Of a stretch of 41,886 nt of DNA, positions 22,109 through 34,260 are shown piece after piece; position 1 is the stretch's first letter; each line of letters starts with the position of its first letter. The stretch comes from Reticulitermes lucifugus (taxonomy: Eukaryota; Arthropoda; Insecta; Blattodea; Rhinotermitidae), in assembly GCA_026260175.1 (NCBI GenBank), contig JAKCWW010002845.1:11169-53054 (forward strand). The letters run 5' to 3'. The translations under genes were made by a program, and so were the position numbers. Below the pieces are notes generated by a model that saw only the letters and a list, made by a program, of their open reading frames with translations, was not told the DNA's origin and searched no databases.

Positions 22109-25100
22109 TGTAGCCTTAAATGGGATATTTCTGAGTGACAGTACTTTCACTTTGCAATAGAATAAGGACGCTGTAGCCTGCTTTTTGGCTATATGCCGTA
22201 ACAGATATTGAAAAGTTTATCCTTGGATCTAGGTACCTCCTTAATGCTAGTATGGTGCCATGAGTTTACGTTCAACAGTATCTGACTATCGTGATCGCGC
22301 GATTAATACTACTTCGTATTTGAAGCATCCCATTTTCGAGGGCCCGTCAGAAGAGCAAATATCCTGACCGATGTCTTCCGTAGAGTTACAAAATTCCGCC
22401 AGGCAAATGACAAGATACGATCTTAACAGGCATACCACAGGCGTTTTCTTTCACATTTCATTTCGTAAGATTCGGCTTATGTAAGTTTAAGGTATGCATT
22501 TTAGAAAACGGTGTTATGTAAACCAAAGAACAAAACTTGTTACACACCCTACTGAGTATAGTATAGAACACTTGATAGTTCACCAATTAAAGGTTTTATA
22601 TGTAAAGAGTAGTTACCACATTTGTGTAAAGTTTGTTTTTTCTTGTTGCCGTAGAACTGTACTGTCAATGTAAGCTTCCTGGGATTTAATCCCTGTATTT
22701 TGGAATGTCGCTCTTGGCATCACTTCCTCTTGTCGATATCAGGTGTTGACGACTGACGATTGAAGCCTGAAGGCGGCAAGGCATCTGATTTGTAGACTGT
22801 ATGCTACTAGCAAATATTTCTTCCGATAAGCTGTGACTCACAGTTTCGGATTGCTGTTGCAACCAGGACCGGATACCTCTGACATTCCTGTAGGTAGGCA
22901 TATCGCTTTGAATTCCTTCTTTCTGTATTAAATTAAGTTCCAAGTACAATAATGAGATATTTATTCTTCAGTATTAATTAAATCACGCCAAGAAACATAA
23001 CCCATCTTGAAAAGTTTATTGAGTCAAGAAATTCTTATCACTTTATGTAACATAAAGGGTTATTGCTTTGTTCACAGGTGAGGCACTGCAACGTAGCCTA
23101 GTGTGTAGCATAATCACATCCCTTCTTATGTCCACATACAAGCAAGACAGCCAACAGTACATAAGAAACTTCCGTAAAACACGTTGTAAATGTTCGTTAT
23201 ATTTATTCGCGATTGTTGATGTCGGTTGAGTTTAAACCATTTTAAGGAATATTTTTATTTAAAGGCGTAATAAACTTTTGCGTGCATAAGACTAATTAAT
23301 CATTTGGAATTTGATGAAATTTAGTGTGGAATATTTCAGAGCATTTTGTATTGGGCGATTCTTTGGCTTGCCAGGTTTAAGTTGCATTTAGCTTAATTGT
23401 TTTTAATTTTAATTTATCGTAAGGATGTTCATCTATTTTTGTGCTTGTCCCCCACGCATTCATCTCAGTGAAAGTTGTGTCCAATATGTGCTGAAGGTCG
23501 TTACGGACCAGTTTACTTTACCACTACTGAAATGCAAAATTGTAAATGCTTTTCAAAGGACATGATTCGAACAAACGTGTCGTAGATGCCCCGCCCAAAC
23601 TACAAGACTGATTTCGATTAAGTCTTGGTATAGCATACCTGCATTAAAAATTGACAAGCCGGACTGCATATGTTCAGTTACGTTACTTTTGAGTACTACT
23701 TCACTTGAGGGCCGGAATTAACTTCCAATTTCACATTTTGAATCTCTTGTCAAAATTTTATAAAGCTTCTTATACACACTTCTTTTAAACTAATACCCTG
23801 AAGTATAAGTTGTATTTGTTTTAGTTATTGTAATGGTTACTTTATGTATCTGCGTAATTACACGTTTGGTCCTAAGGTAACGTAATGTAACGTCGGAGCG
23901 TGAAGACAATCGCTGACAGTCATTCGTATAGTCGATTTACTGATTTTCATAATACAATACATAGTGCTTTATTCTTATACCCCACACGGCTTTATAGCAC
24001 GCTGCCTAGGCAGAGATAAAACTTACTTTTGTTCACTTTCTAAAAATGCCCGATACAGATGTCAGCATCTTTATAAACGTATGAATATATTAGGGTGATA
24101 CAGCACCATTACTTTTGGCCTTGTAAAATCTTAAACGTACGTGCAGTTGAAATGTCTAAACTGTAACTAATTCGCCATTAAGAAAGAAATGTTTCTGTTA
24201 GTGATGAGTTGGAATTCGGCGAGGGCGGTGCTTGTAGTCCCAATACGCCTGTTTTATATAATTTTGATCTTCTTGTCAGCCATACTTTTCGGATACAGTT
24301 TTACAAGACTTTGAACTTTCGGGAACGTCGTAAAAGAGCTATAAACTACTCGTTCTTTGTGTTAGGATAGCATACTATTTAGAATACTTCTATTGTATAC
24401 ACAACATTTGTGTTCGATTCTTTTCTATTACCCGATTTCCTGTGTAACATAAACCACTTTTTTCTTTTAATCCTACCTTCCAACTGATTATTTCACGCGA
24501 AAGGAGATGAAAGCCACCGTTACAATTGTTTTCAGAACACCTGTCGAGTCCAGTAATTCAACTTTATTTTATATTTTTACTGTTACAATATAAGATATGT
24601 GTTATTTTTCATATTCAGAGAAGCATTATAGTATTTCTTTAGACTGTACTTAACAGAATGCTATAGGCTTTAAGGTTTGCAGCTTTATAAGAGCGAAATT
24701 TGGTAAGGAATTTTCTTATTATAGCCTCAACTGAAATAATGAAACAACTCATTTATTATTACGGTCTTATATATAAGCAACCGCGTTGACAAGAAAGGGA
24801 TCTTATACTAATCAATGTGTCTGTGTTGTGCAATAGCAGAACATATTAACCTCTGCAATACTGGAGAATATTAAATGCACTGCAAGAAAGAAATATCGAA
24901 ATATTTTTTTGTTTATTGTAACTCCGGTTCTAGGGGATAAAAAACAAAATATGAAATTACACATATTTTCTACCCGTTACACTCGATATTGTAATTTATT
25001 ATTTAAACCACGTTTTAAGGGAAAGGGAATTGGCACAGTGCCGTTTTTCTTTCACTTACAGCTTCGCGGTAGTTGTGGTTGTCGATGGAGCAACAGCGTT

Positions 25101-25837
25101 ATGAATGTCAACCGGACACACTCTCATCGCAACCAAACCGTTGACAGGGTGAAACGGAAGAGAATCTTGGAGAGGGGGGGGGCTTTAGGTGTTTAGCACA
25201 TGGCAGCCCAATGCCAAGACCGTTCAAGTTTCTGTGGTCCTTTACTTATCCCTAAAATCCCAGACACATATACATAAGTGCACATGTACCGGACAGTTGT
25301 TAGCAGGTTAAGACGTTTGAACACATACGTCTGAGGTTCTAATTCCTCTTTATTTCTGAAACGTTGTTGGAGTTTTCTTTTGTTTTCTCTTCATTAACGT
25401 CTTAACACTTTTGTTCCTTTCGGGGATACCTGCCATTTGTCTGAAAGAGGTTTTTAAACACATATATTCTTTACAGACGGCCTAATTTCGAGCCGCTTTT
25501 TTGCCCGAAACAAAATACTAAAACACACATTTTTTGTTAGTATAGGTCCAGTTTTTTCTGAATTTGTTATAAATGTAGTAGTACCATGTTCACAGTAGAA
25601 AAAGCATATGGTCGCTTATTGCAATCCGTAATGATACTCTTTGGAGTCATGGGGTCTACAGTTCCAGTTTTGTCAAGTGCTTAAGAAAGCGTGAATTTTC
25701 AGTAATTATAGTGTTGATAGGATCTGTGACCTGATACTATCATGTACAGGAGCAGAATTACAGCAGAGAATACTGAGGCCGTGGTAGCAGTAAAAATCAA
25801 TATGTAGATGGATTCAGAGTATGAGTAGGAACGACAT
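22109..25837. other. intronic DNA, nothing recognised
   Basis: No recognisable coding segment. A strong acceptor-like site (gtttttctttcacttacag) ends at 25061 and is followed by a more GC-rich segment to about 25150, but an exon there would put a stop into the phase-1 neuroligin frame after three codons. A 17-base imperfect hairpin occurs at 23041-23057. Confidence 0.45.
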
Positions 25838-26495
25838 AATGTCTTCTGATGACAGAGGTATATTATCGGATGGGTGAAGTAGTATTAATAAGAGACAGAG
25901 AGACAGTGCTTTCCCACGAGAGACGGAAGTGAATGAATGCGTAACAGCGAAATATTGACAATAAGAAGATGTCTGAAAGGGCTAGATGAAGATCAGTGAA
26001 ATGAAAGAACTAAGAGTAATGAGACAATACTTTAACCATGAAAGAGGTATGTGAATTCGTAGCGAGGAAGTATTGTAAAATTGGACAGAAAGAACGAGAT
26101 GAGATAACGGGTAGAGATTATTGGTAGAAGTGAACGCAAGAGATAGAGAGGAGTGAACGGAAGAGTAATGAAGGAATGAATTTATTGAGTATGTGTTCTA
26201 AAGGTTACATGTATGGGAGACTGTCCGGCTGTCGAGTGCATGCCTGACTACAGACAGGAAGATGAGAGGGTTAGTGAGAAATAATTAGTGAACAAGAGAG
26301 AATACCTGACCGTGAAAGGAAGTTAGCAGGAACACGAGAGAGGTTGAAGAGAATGCGCGAAAGAGATAGGGAGTGAGATAATGTCTTAAGACGAGAGAGG
26401 AAGATGTGTGTGTCGGTAGCAGGCAATTAGTAAGGCAATTAGATAAAGTCTGATTACGGTTGTTGGACAGAGTAAATGAGATGATAATTTGGAGA
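25838..26495. repeat. purine-biased tract, about 650 bases
   Basis: The plus strand is persistently enriched in A and G (agagacagagagacag, gaacgagatgagata, gaacaagagagaatac), with repeated gaga/gaa/gag words but no fixed period. No frame stays open. It may be a decayed GA-rich satellite; its strand asymmetry contrasts with the flanks. Confidence 0.6.
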
Positions 26496-27790
26496 AACTC
26501 AATGCGCAGGTGACAATACGGGTCATAGCGACAGGTGATTAGGGTGATTGTGTACGTTGTTGCGAGCTAGTCTCAGTGCCTTCAGTCCGGGATCAACATG
26601 ACGAAATTACGAGAATATTTATCTGCAATACTTGCCGTCAGCTCTTTAGTAAATATTAGCTTCCAACCAATATTATGAAACGTTTTCATACCTTTAAAAT
26701 CTAATCATGTTATTTGCTTTACTTCTTTCCGATTACGCTCTCTCTTTATGCATATTCATTTAACATTTAATTCATCCGCCTGCCTTTTTTATTTCTCTGT
26801 GTATCTGGCTACGTCTGTGCGTGTATAAGTGTCTGTCTGCTCTTTCAACCCTTCTTTCTCTCCGTCCGCCTTTCTATCCTTCCATCCATTACGTATCTGT
26901 AAGGAAAAAAATAATTCTTGTAACTGGCGACGGAGTTTGAATGTAATGGAGTTGATTTCATTATATTTATATTATTTTAATATCATTCACAAGGTTTTCT
27001 GGGGTTTACCGAAGTACACAATTCCCACGTGTGTTCTTGAAGTTTGATATTCTGAATTATTCCGCCTCTTCCGAAGAACTTTGCTAAAGATGGAAACATT
27101 TAGAACAATTATGATAATTCTAGTTGCTTTGAATAATCTGTTTTCTGCGAATAGACCTACTGGCTTTCGGAACGGACGCTTATGTCCTTCCAACTTAACT
27201 CCACGCGTCCACTATGTTGTTATTATCGAATGTGAGACGTTAGAAAGCATGAACTTGCGGTAGTCGCAAAAGGCATAGCGTATTTTCAGGTAGCATCAAA
27301 ATTCATCCAGTAACTCTCGATTTGAAACATAACGACGGACAGAGATATGTGAACCTCCCCCCCCTGAATACGCACTTTCTATGCACATCACGCTGAGAAC
27401 AGGTTAATAATAATTAATTTATATTCAAGTTTATTTACGTGCTGACTAAACAGCCCGAGGGCCAATTACAGACACAGTACAAACTACATACAATGTACGT
27501 AAGTAACACTTGAAAATAAAACAATAAAAGCATTTAAAGTATGAAGCGACAAAATACAGCTATTTAAAGACAAAACATATAATATTAAGTGTGAGCGGAT
27601 ATTACAAAAAACAAAATACCGAAGGAGCTACAATACAGAATATAACAAATAGGAAATTACAATAATGGAGGATAGTATCTAGAAAGCCATATCAAGAAAA
27701 ATTGTAGTAATTCAGATACATAGACACACTTCCAGGGCATAAAACATAATTTGGTATAAAATACATTATTAGTTCTAGTGAAAGCAGAAG
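26496..27790. other. intronic DNA, nothing firmly recognised
   Basis: Frames at 26829-27263 overlap on both strands and show no homology. The segment 27400-27790, just downstream (in minus orientation) of the decayed gene at 27791, may be the 3' non-coding part of the same inserted element, but no terminus could be defined. Confidence 0.4.
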
Positions 27791-29154
27791 TTAAAAATGT
27801 GATGACTTTCTCTTTCTGTGGTACACTATGTCTGAAGCATCGCGGTACCACAACCAGCTGTAATATGCCATCACAGAGTCATTCCAGAAAACTTGATAGC
27901 TGTGTTCCATTGACTTAATATCTTGATAAAAGCGTTCGCCTTTCTCGTCTCTGACTTCGTCAAGGTTTTCTGGAAAGAAATCTAAATGTGAATGCAAAAA
28001 GTGAACTTTCAGTGACATGCGACATCCCATTTCCTTATACGCATTCAGAAATTTCTGGATACCGTCACTGAAATCAGGAGATTTCTTTCTACCTAAGAAA
28101 TTTCACGACCATCTTAAAGCTTTCCCAAGCTACTCGTTCTGTGTCAGAAATTCTACAAAGGCTTTATCTTCCAGGATTTCTCGGATTTAAGGTACCACGA
28201 AGATTTCTTCTTTCAATTTTGCAGTGCTAATTTTTTTAACTTTTTACTCAGGTATTGGAATCCTTTTGAATTTGTCTTAGCCATGGCTTTCACTAAGCAC
28301 TTAATCAACCCGAGCTTTATGTGGAGAGGAGGAAAGAATATCTTCATGGGATTAACGAGAGGAATGTGTTGGACACTGTCCTTTCCTGGCTGATAAGTCT
28401 TCCTTGGCTCCCAGTCAGGCTTGATGTAATGTTCGGCTGTATAGCGACTATCCCAAAGGCATAACAAGCAGCAGAACTTCGTAAAGACTCCTTGCATACC
28501 TATCAACATACCAGTCACATTCAGATCTCCACAGATGTTCCATTGGTGAACATTATACTGAATTGCCTCTAGTACGAGTAGTATTTTAAAGTTATCATAA
28601 GTTTCCTTTAGGTTAACAGAGTGAGCAATTGCAATTTGGAATTTCCGTTATGGAGAAGGACAGCTTCCAGACTTCGCTGCGAAGAGTCGATGAAAAGCAG
28701 CCAATCTGATGGGTTGTGTTCTTGTTTCAGTTCCTTAAAGCGACCATTGATGTCGTGGCAGAAGACCATGGGACTATCTACCCTAAAAAAAGGTTTTCAA
28801 AACATTATTCCTTATTCGGTAGTGGCAAACTCTGACATCACTATCTAAAAGATTTATTTCTTTCAATCTAGAAGCAAGAAGTTCTGCTTTGTCTTTTGAC
28901 AGAGAAAGGTCTCGAATGAGATCATTTAAATTCCTGCTGATTAAATCGTCTTAGTTCTGAGGTCCTCTCCTCTGGGACGCATTGATCGTCTGAAGAGTGC
29001 TGAATGGCTTCAGGTGAAGAACCATCTTCACATTCCATTTGTTCTGAAAATGCCAGTTCATCTCTGGAGGCTCTGGAACTGGTAAACTATCATCATGACG
29101 GATGGGCCTCATTGCAGAGTTTATGTTTGGGTACACAAGTTTATGCTTATTCTT
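27791..29154 (-). pseudogene. intronless pseudogene of a multicopy arthropod protein family (unknown function)
   Basis: Reading the minus strand from 29154 to 27791, a collinear series of blocks appears in shifting frames: HKLVYPNINSAMRPIRHDD; LNDLIRDLSLSKDKAELLA; MVFCHDINGRFKELKQEH and LFIDSSQRSLEAVLLHNGN; AIAHSVNLKETYDN; FTKFCCLLCLWDSRYTAEHY; IFFPPLHIKLGLIKCLVKAM; FLNAYKEMGCRMSLKVHFLH; DFFPENLDEVRDEKGERF; DIVYHRKRK. I remember this order from uncharacterised proteins present in many copies in insect genomes. They have no function I can name and may be linked to a transposon. The copy is dead: a one-base expansion in a T7 run near 28786-28792, a frame change with lost codons near 28630-28650, a frame change near 28220-28240, a TAA near 28190, and further frame changes at about 28145 and 28100. 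No introns are visible, which supports a mobile or retrocopied origin. Confidence 0.78.
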
Positions 29155-30198
29155 TGCTGAGAAACCGGTAACACTGACACAAAAAATAGCAGTCATCAAC
29201 ATGATTCTTTGGCTCCCGCCATATCATAGGAATAGTAAAAGGCTATACATTCAGACCTGTGTATGAAAATATGAATTACATATTTCATGAATATTTTGAG
29301 AAGAATAAACGTAATTAAAATGATTATATTATGTAAATAAATTAATGTTTTTAATCGAGTTTTCATATGAAAATAGCCATACCCCCGTCTCATCTCAAAA
29401 GTATAAGTGCTGGAGAAAAACTAAATACAGATTTGGAATCAGTCTTTGTCTAATTTACATGTTAGTTTGCTTGATTAATTTTCCTTGTAGACTAGTATTA
29501 TTTTAGTAGGTACACGTAGACTGTGTCGAGAATGGAAGAGCAATAGGTCTTACTAGTAAAGACATTAGTAAGAAATATTGCCGCCGCCTGGACTGAAGCC
29601 TTCATTAATTTAACCTGGCAAAAATATCATCGTATTTATTAGTGCAACTGTTAATAATAAATATATTATAGCATAAATAAACAAATTTTCTTTGAACCCT
29701 ATCAATTTTAGAATAACCAGTCAATGTAAGAGAATTCTATGCTGCAGAGACAAATTCAAATTAAGACCTACAAGGGCACAATAAAAATAACAGAACTGTC
29801 AGTGGTAGAAATGGAGGGCGTAAAATAACGAATGGGCCCTATCAATTTTAAACCTTACGCAAAAATACGGTCTACATGATTGTGGGAATGGAGCGTAGTG
29901 TCGTACAGTACACCGAGACGTTTCACACACACTGGGGTCGGGCAATGTGATTAAAACCTAATTTATATGTATAATTTATAATTTATATGGAATAATAATA
30001 ATAGTGGATATTAAGTTCATTTATCACTGTATTTAACAGGAACTAGAACGCTAACTACGTCCAAACAACGAAAGTGAGAGGTCAGTATAAAACATACAAG
30101 TGTTATGTAACATGAAACCAGAAATTAACATAAGAAAAAGCAGTGTCTAAGTGTACGAAGTGAAACTCAGAGTCAGGACAGCAGAAAGTTTATGTATT
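29155..30198. other. intronic AT-rich DNA, nothing recognised
   Basis: No gene, tRNA promoter or transposase motif seen. Part of 29155-29400 may be the 5' flank of the element carrying the neighbouring pseudogene. Confidence 0.45.
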
Positions 30199-30469
30199 TA
30201 ATATATATATATATATTTACGATGAAGGGCCCCGCAGCAGATGCTACGGACGCACCGCAGCCTTAAGGCTTTTTGTGCAACCCTGTGATAAAGATGAGTA
30301 ATGGAGCACCGGTGGAATGAAATTGACGATGGAAACCGAAGTACTCGGGGAAAAACCTGTCTCAGTGCCAATTTTTCCACCACAAATCCCACATGGACTG
30401 ACCCCGGGATCGAACCCGGGCCTCCGCGGTGGAAGGCCAGCGACTAACCGCCTGAGCCATGGCACGGCC
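30199..30469 (-). mobile_element. tRNA-derived SINE, family 1 copy 2
   Basis: On the minus strand the head starts ggccgtgccatggctcagg at 30469. The A box is tggctcaggcgg (30449-30460) and the B box ggttcgatccc (30406-30416), both intact and tRNA-like, flanked by a cccgggttcgatcccggg T-arm that can pair perfectly. The body matches the plus-strand copy at 8913-9200. The tail is (TA)n at 30199-30217. A tatttaat word flanks both sides (30195-30202 and 30477-30484) and may be the target-site duplication. This is the better preserved of the two copies. Confidence 0.92.
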
Positions 30470-33119
30470 TCATATTTATTTAATGAAGTTGAAGATACTA
30501 AATAAATTAAATATTTATTGAACTTACGGTGTTTCTACACATTACATTTTGAGCAGAAATGCCAGCAATAATAATAGTCACAAAAGTCGCATAAAATAGA
30601 ATTTTTCATCTCTTGATATAAAATATGTAATTCCTTTCGCAAGCAGACCTAATCAAACAATCAGGGCACAAAGGTAATAACTGTTAAACGTGACGCTAGT
30701 GCTGGGTTAGATAGTGGTCCGTTTCACTTACCTTTCTTATTTTCCGCTCTAAAAAGTAATGTTATCTTTTCTGAAGACCATGCAATCTTCTTCCACCATT
30801 TACGTGCTGTTTCTCTCCCCATACACCTATCTCGCTGTACTAATACTTTCAAGAACGTGTTTCTCGTACCTGCTTCTTTGCAGTACGAGACATTTTTAAC
30901 GTACCAGCACAAACATAAGCACATACTGCCTGCAGATTTTAACGGTTACAGCCTACTAACACTTTGTCCCTCAATGTGTTTGCTTGCGTCTGATGTTAAA
31001 CGTTTGCTTGCAATTTAAACAGACATAAATTTTCGCGTATCGTTCTGAAAGATCCCCTTATATCAGAGCTTGATCATGAATCTATAATAAACCCAAACGC
31101 ACTGATATTCTATACTTCTAATCGGGCAGTTACGAAATCGGGCGCGGAATGAGGAATATCTTCAGTGTTATCAATGTAAATATGATATAATGCTGTGCTG
31201 ACCTGAAGACCACATGAGTCTCTGTAGCCCTGAAGGTTAGTTTGTATTAAATCCGTTTTCTAGTACGTATGAAAAGCTAACTTCCCTTTTTCCTTGTCTG
31301 AGTTTCCTTTTTCCTGCAGAAGCCTTAATGTGCTTCATTGAGTCTGTTGTCGAAGTTCTAGCTGTCACGGATTGTTAGTCTTCGCACAAAAGGCTTTTAT
31401 ATTGGGAGCAAAAAAAGAGTAATTTTTCAGTTTACTATAATATGGATTAACCTGATGTGAGGCCATTAATATTTGTACCTGAGATAGTGGACGTAACGGG
31501 GTAATGGAGAAAATTACATGAAGAGCGTCACCGGTTTTGTAATCTTCAACATAGAGTAGTGGGTTGAATGAATCCAGCTGGATGGTATGAACGGAAGGTG
31601 TAGCTGGCATACGTACGGAAGAGGAGAAATACAAATTATTACCTGAGAGACCGGAAGGTAAGAGACGACTTGGTGGAATCAGGAGTAGGTTTGAGCATGA
31701 TATTAAAATGGATGTTAAAGTAATAGGGTTTGAATTTTAGAAGGAGTTCATCTGGCTTTTTTGAACACCGTAGTGAACTTAGGGTCCAAAGATGGGGGGA
31801 GTTCTTTGGCGAGCCATCAGGCGGAAGTTAGCTTCTCAAAAAGGAACTTGTTACGTAGTTGCGTGTGAGGAATGGATCATATTGTGTACTTAAGCCATCT
31901 GTTGCAAGGCTGCAAACATCTCTTGCGAGGTAAATAGAAATTACCTTTACGTCATGAATATTACTATCTTCTGTAGTGTGACGCCCTGTGTTTTCGTGTC
32001 ACAAGATTTTTCAGGAAAACCTGTTGCCTCTATCATATGGTTAGGGTCATCTGAGAAATTGAGAAACTGCTGTTAGACTACACGGAGTCACATTCCGCGA
32101 GAGAGTAATATTCCTGTAGTAAGTGGAAACCTCTAACCACGCAGTTTTGCTACTTTGCTTTTCCTCGTACAACGTGTCCTATTCAAATAAATACGCTCAG
32201 TTCTGCTCATCACACTGCAGACCTATCCGAACATTGTTTTCAGAGTTCTCGACTTGGTTTCCTCAAGAGTCTCGGTTCGTATGTGCAGTTGTGTGAGCTA
32301 CTCTTTATAGTTTTTCTGGTTGGAAGTCTGGTTTTTAGCCAGTGTTCTGGAGAGGCAATCTCTGGTTGTCGGTGGTGGAAGGTTATTACAGTCTTTGTGC
32401 TGAATAAGTGTTTTGGAATGAAGAGCAAGCAGACAAACAAACCGCAGCCTGTCACTTGAGAGTCGACAGCTGCTCGCAGTGCTGCCAGTGGTTCACCCAA
32501 AAACCAGCAATGTTGTACTCTTCTTGAAACAATTATATTTCACTGACGGTTGTGTTGAGACTGATATTCGTCTCGTTTATATATATATATATATCACTAA
32601 CACACAACGGGATGTCACACGTCAAGAGTGTATTTCACTTTTAGTTTATTCAACTATGCCATCAGTATCATGCAATATCGATTATGTAATAGTGTGATTG
32701 GTGAATAATAGATTGGATAGGTGCAAAAGCAATTAGTCATGACATAAACTGGAAAGTTGGAATTGCAGAAGGAAGTGATCGTGACATAAATTTTAAAGGT
32801 GCTAAGGGAAGTGATAATGACAAATTTAGGCTCCGGTACTACCGCGGTACTTGCCCGAAGGTACTAAGAAAAACAACGATAACGTCAGGCAGCACGACCA
32901 GTTTCCGGGCCGATAACTAAACCTGGGAACTCCGTAATGAAAAGCAGGAGTACCAACACACTTGACCAAGACTTTCGTTGGATGGAATGGAATGAAGTAG
33001 TTTGTTGGTTCTCCCTATGTGTAGGAACGGCAGGTAACTATTCCTGTTACATAAAGACATAACTTACGTGTGTTCTACATTTTACATGCACATGGGATAT
33101 TACGCATATCCATATACGG
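30470..33119. other. intronic DNA, nothing recognised
   Basis: Includes a short (TA)n run at 32578-32594. Minus-strand frames at 30724-30924, 31365-31634 and 32240-32500 match nothing I know. No gene is called. Confidence 0.45.
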
Positions 33120-33325
33120 TAACGGAGCCGGGATAGAGAAATCAGTACACTGACTCGGCTGCGAGATGGACAACCAAGGAATCGGGTTTTCGATTCGCAG
33201 CAGAGGCAAGAGATTTTCCTCTTTCTCAAAGGGCCCAAAATGGCATTGGGGTCTACGCAGCATTCCCTTCATTGGATACCGGCTGCTTTTTCCCCGTGGG
33301 TAAAGCGACCGGAAAGTGAAACTGA
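33120..33325 (+). mobile_element. SINE-like repeat, family 3 copy 1
   Basis: Contains a degenerate B-box-like word (gggttttcgattcgc, 33184-33198), then gagattttcctctttctca, gggcccaaaatggcattgg, ggataccggctgctttttcc and gggtaaagcgaccgg. This succession resembles tRNA-derived SINEs of large insect genomes as I remember them. The second half matches a second copy at 35331-35400. The A box is not convincing, so the tRNA origin is inference. Confidence 0.55.
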
Positions 33326-34174
33326 GCAGTGCAGAGTTTCAATGTGATGGGAACCATATTTCCACTCCCCATAGTACTTTATGGCTTTTATGGAGACAAC
33401 TTTAATTTGCTGGATTAAAGAAAATCTGTTAAGGATTCCAAATATATTAGGAGGCACCAAGATTCATAAACCATTTCATATAAAGAATTCTTGTAAAAAT
33501 CGGAAACAAAGTTATTTTCATGCATGCTCTTTCCATTCTTTGCTAATCACTTTTAACAAAGTAGCTTATATTTTATAAGTTGGGTGACTTATATTTCCCT
33601 GTACTGAACATAAATATTGAACAGATTGCATAATATTAGGGGCACTGTGGATGTGCTCTTTTCGAAAAACCTAAGTCAGTTTTAAAAATATTTCATGTTA
33701 GAACCACTGCTGTATCTTTCTGCCAACGAAAGATTGTTGTTATATAAAGATTTCTGTAAAATACATGTCTGAGGCCAATGCCTGCATAACACATGCGTAG
33801 GCGAGTTACAAATCAAAGGAATCGCGATGCGCGAGATGCGTAAGGTTAAGCGAAGTCGGTGTATTTTTGACGTGAGTGTTTTAGATAAAATATGATTATT
33901 ATTTAGCACATTATCCATCGTTTTTGGTTTTTCTAAACACAAAATACAGGAATCTGGATCTAGTTCCGTTGTCAGATGTAAGGAAGGGACGTTTCCTCTT
34001 CATTTTCGCCCTTTGGTCCAGTCTTCGAAGTCTCGTCCTTTGTACTGCACTTTGTGTTAGACATATGCAACAGACCTCCATTCACTGACAATAAACCAGA
34101 AAAGGAAAATAATCAAAAAATTAAAAAAAATATTAAGTATTTTAATGCATCGAAGGTTTATAAAATTTGGAAAC
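33326..34174. other. intronic DNA, nothing recognised
   Basis: Only short unrelated frames. No transposon motif seen. Confidence 0.45.
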
Positions 34175-34260
34175 CCTATTCTTCTGGGATATGACAAAGC
34201 TTTACTGGGTAAAGTTCCTGACGTTTCGAAGGGACAAACTGCCTTCTTCTTCAAGAGTTA
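34175..34260 (-). repeat. diverged repeat copy B (shared with 1408-1510)
   Basis: The minus strand carries gaagaagaaggcag, then cttcgaaacgtcaggaac, then tcatatcccagaagaat, in the same order and spacing as the copy at 1408-1510. The two copies differ at many positions, so both are old. The family is not identified. Confidence 0.45.

Noticed and set aside
32240..32500. 86-codon minus-strand frame with a hydrophobic start
   Set aside because: No recognisable homology, no splice-site context that would make it an exon, and similar chance frames occur throughout the window.
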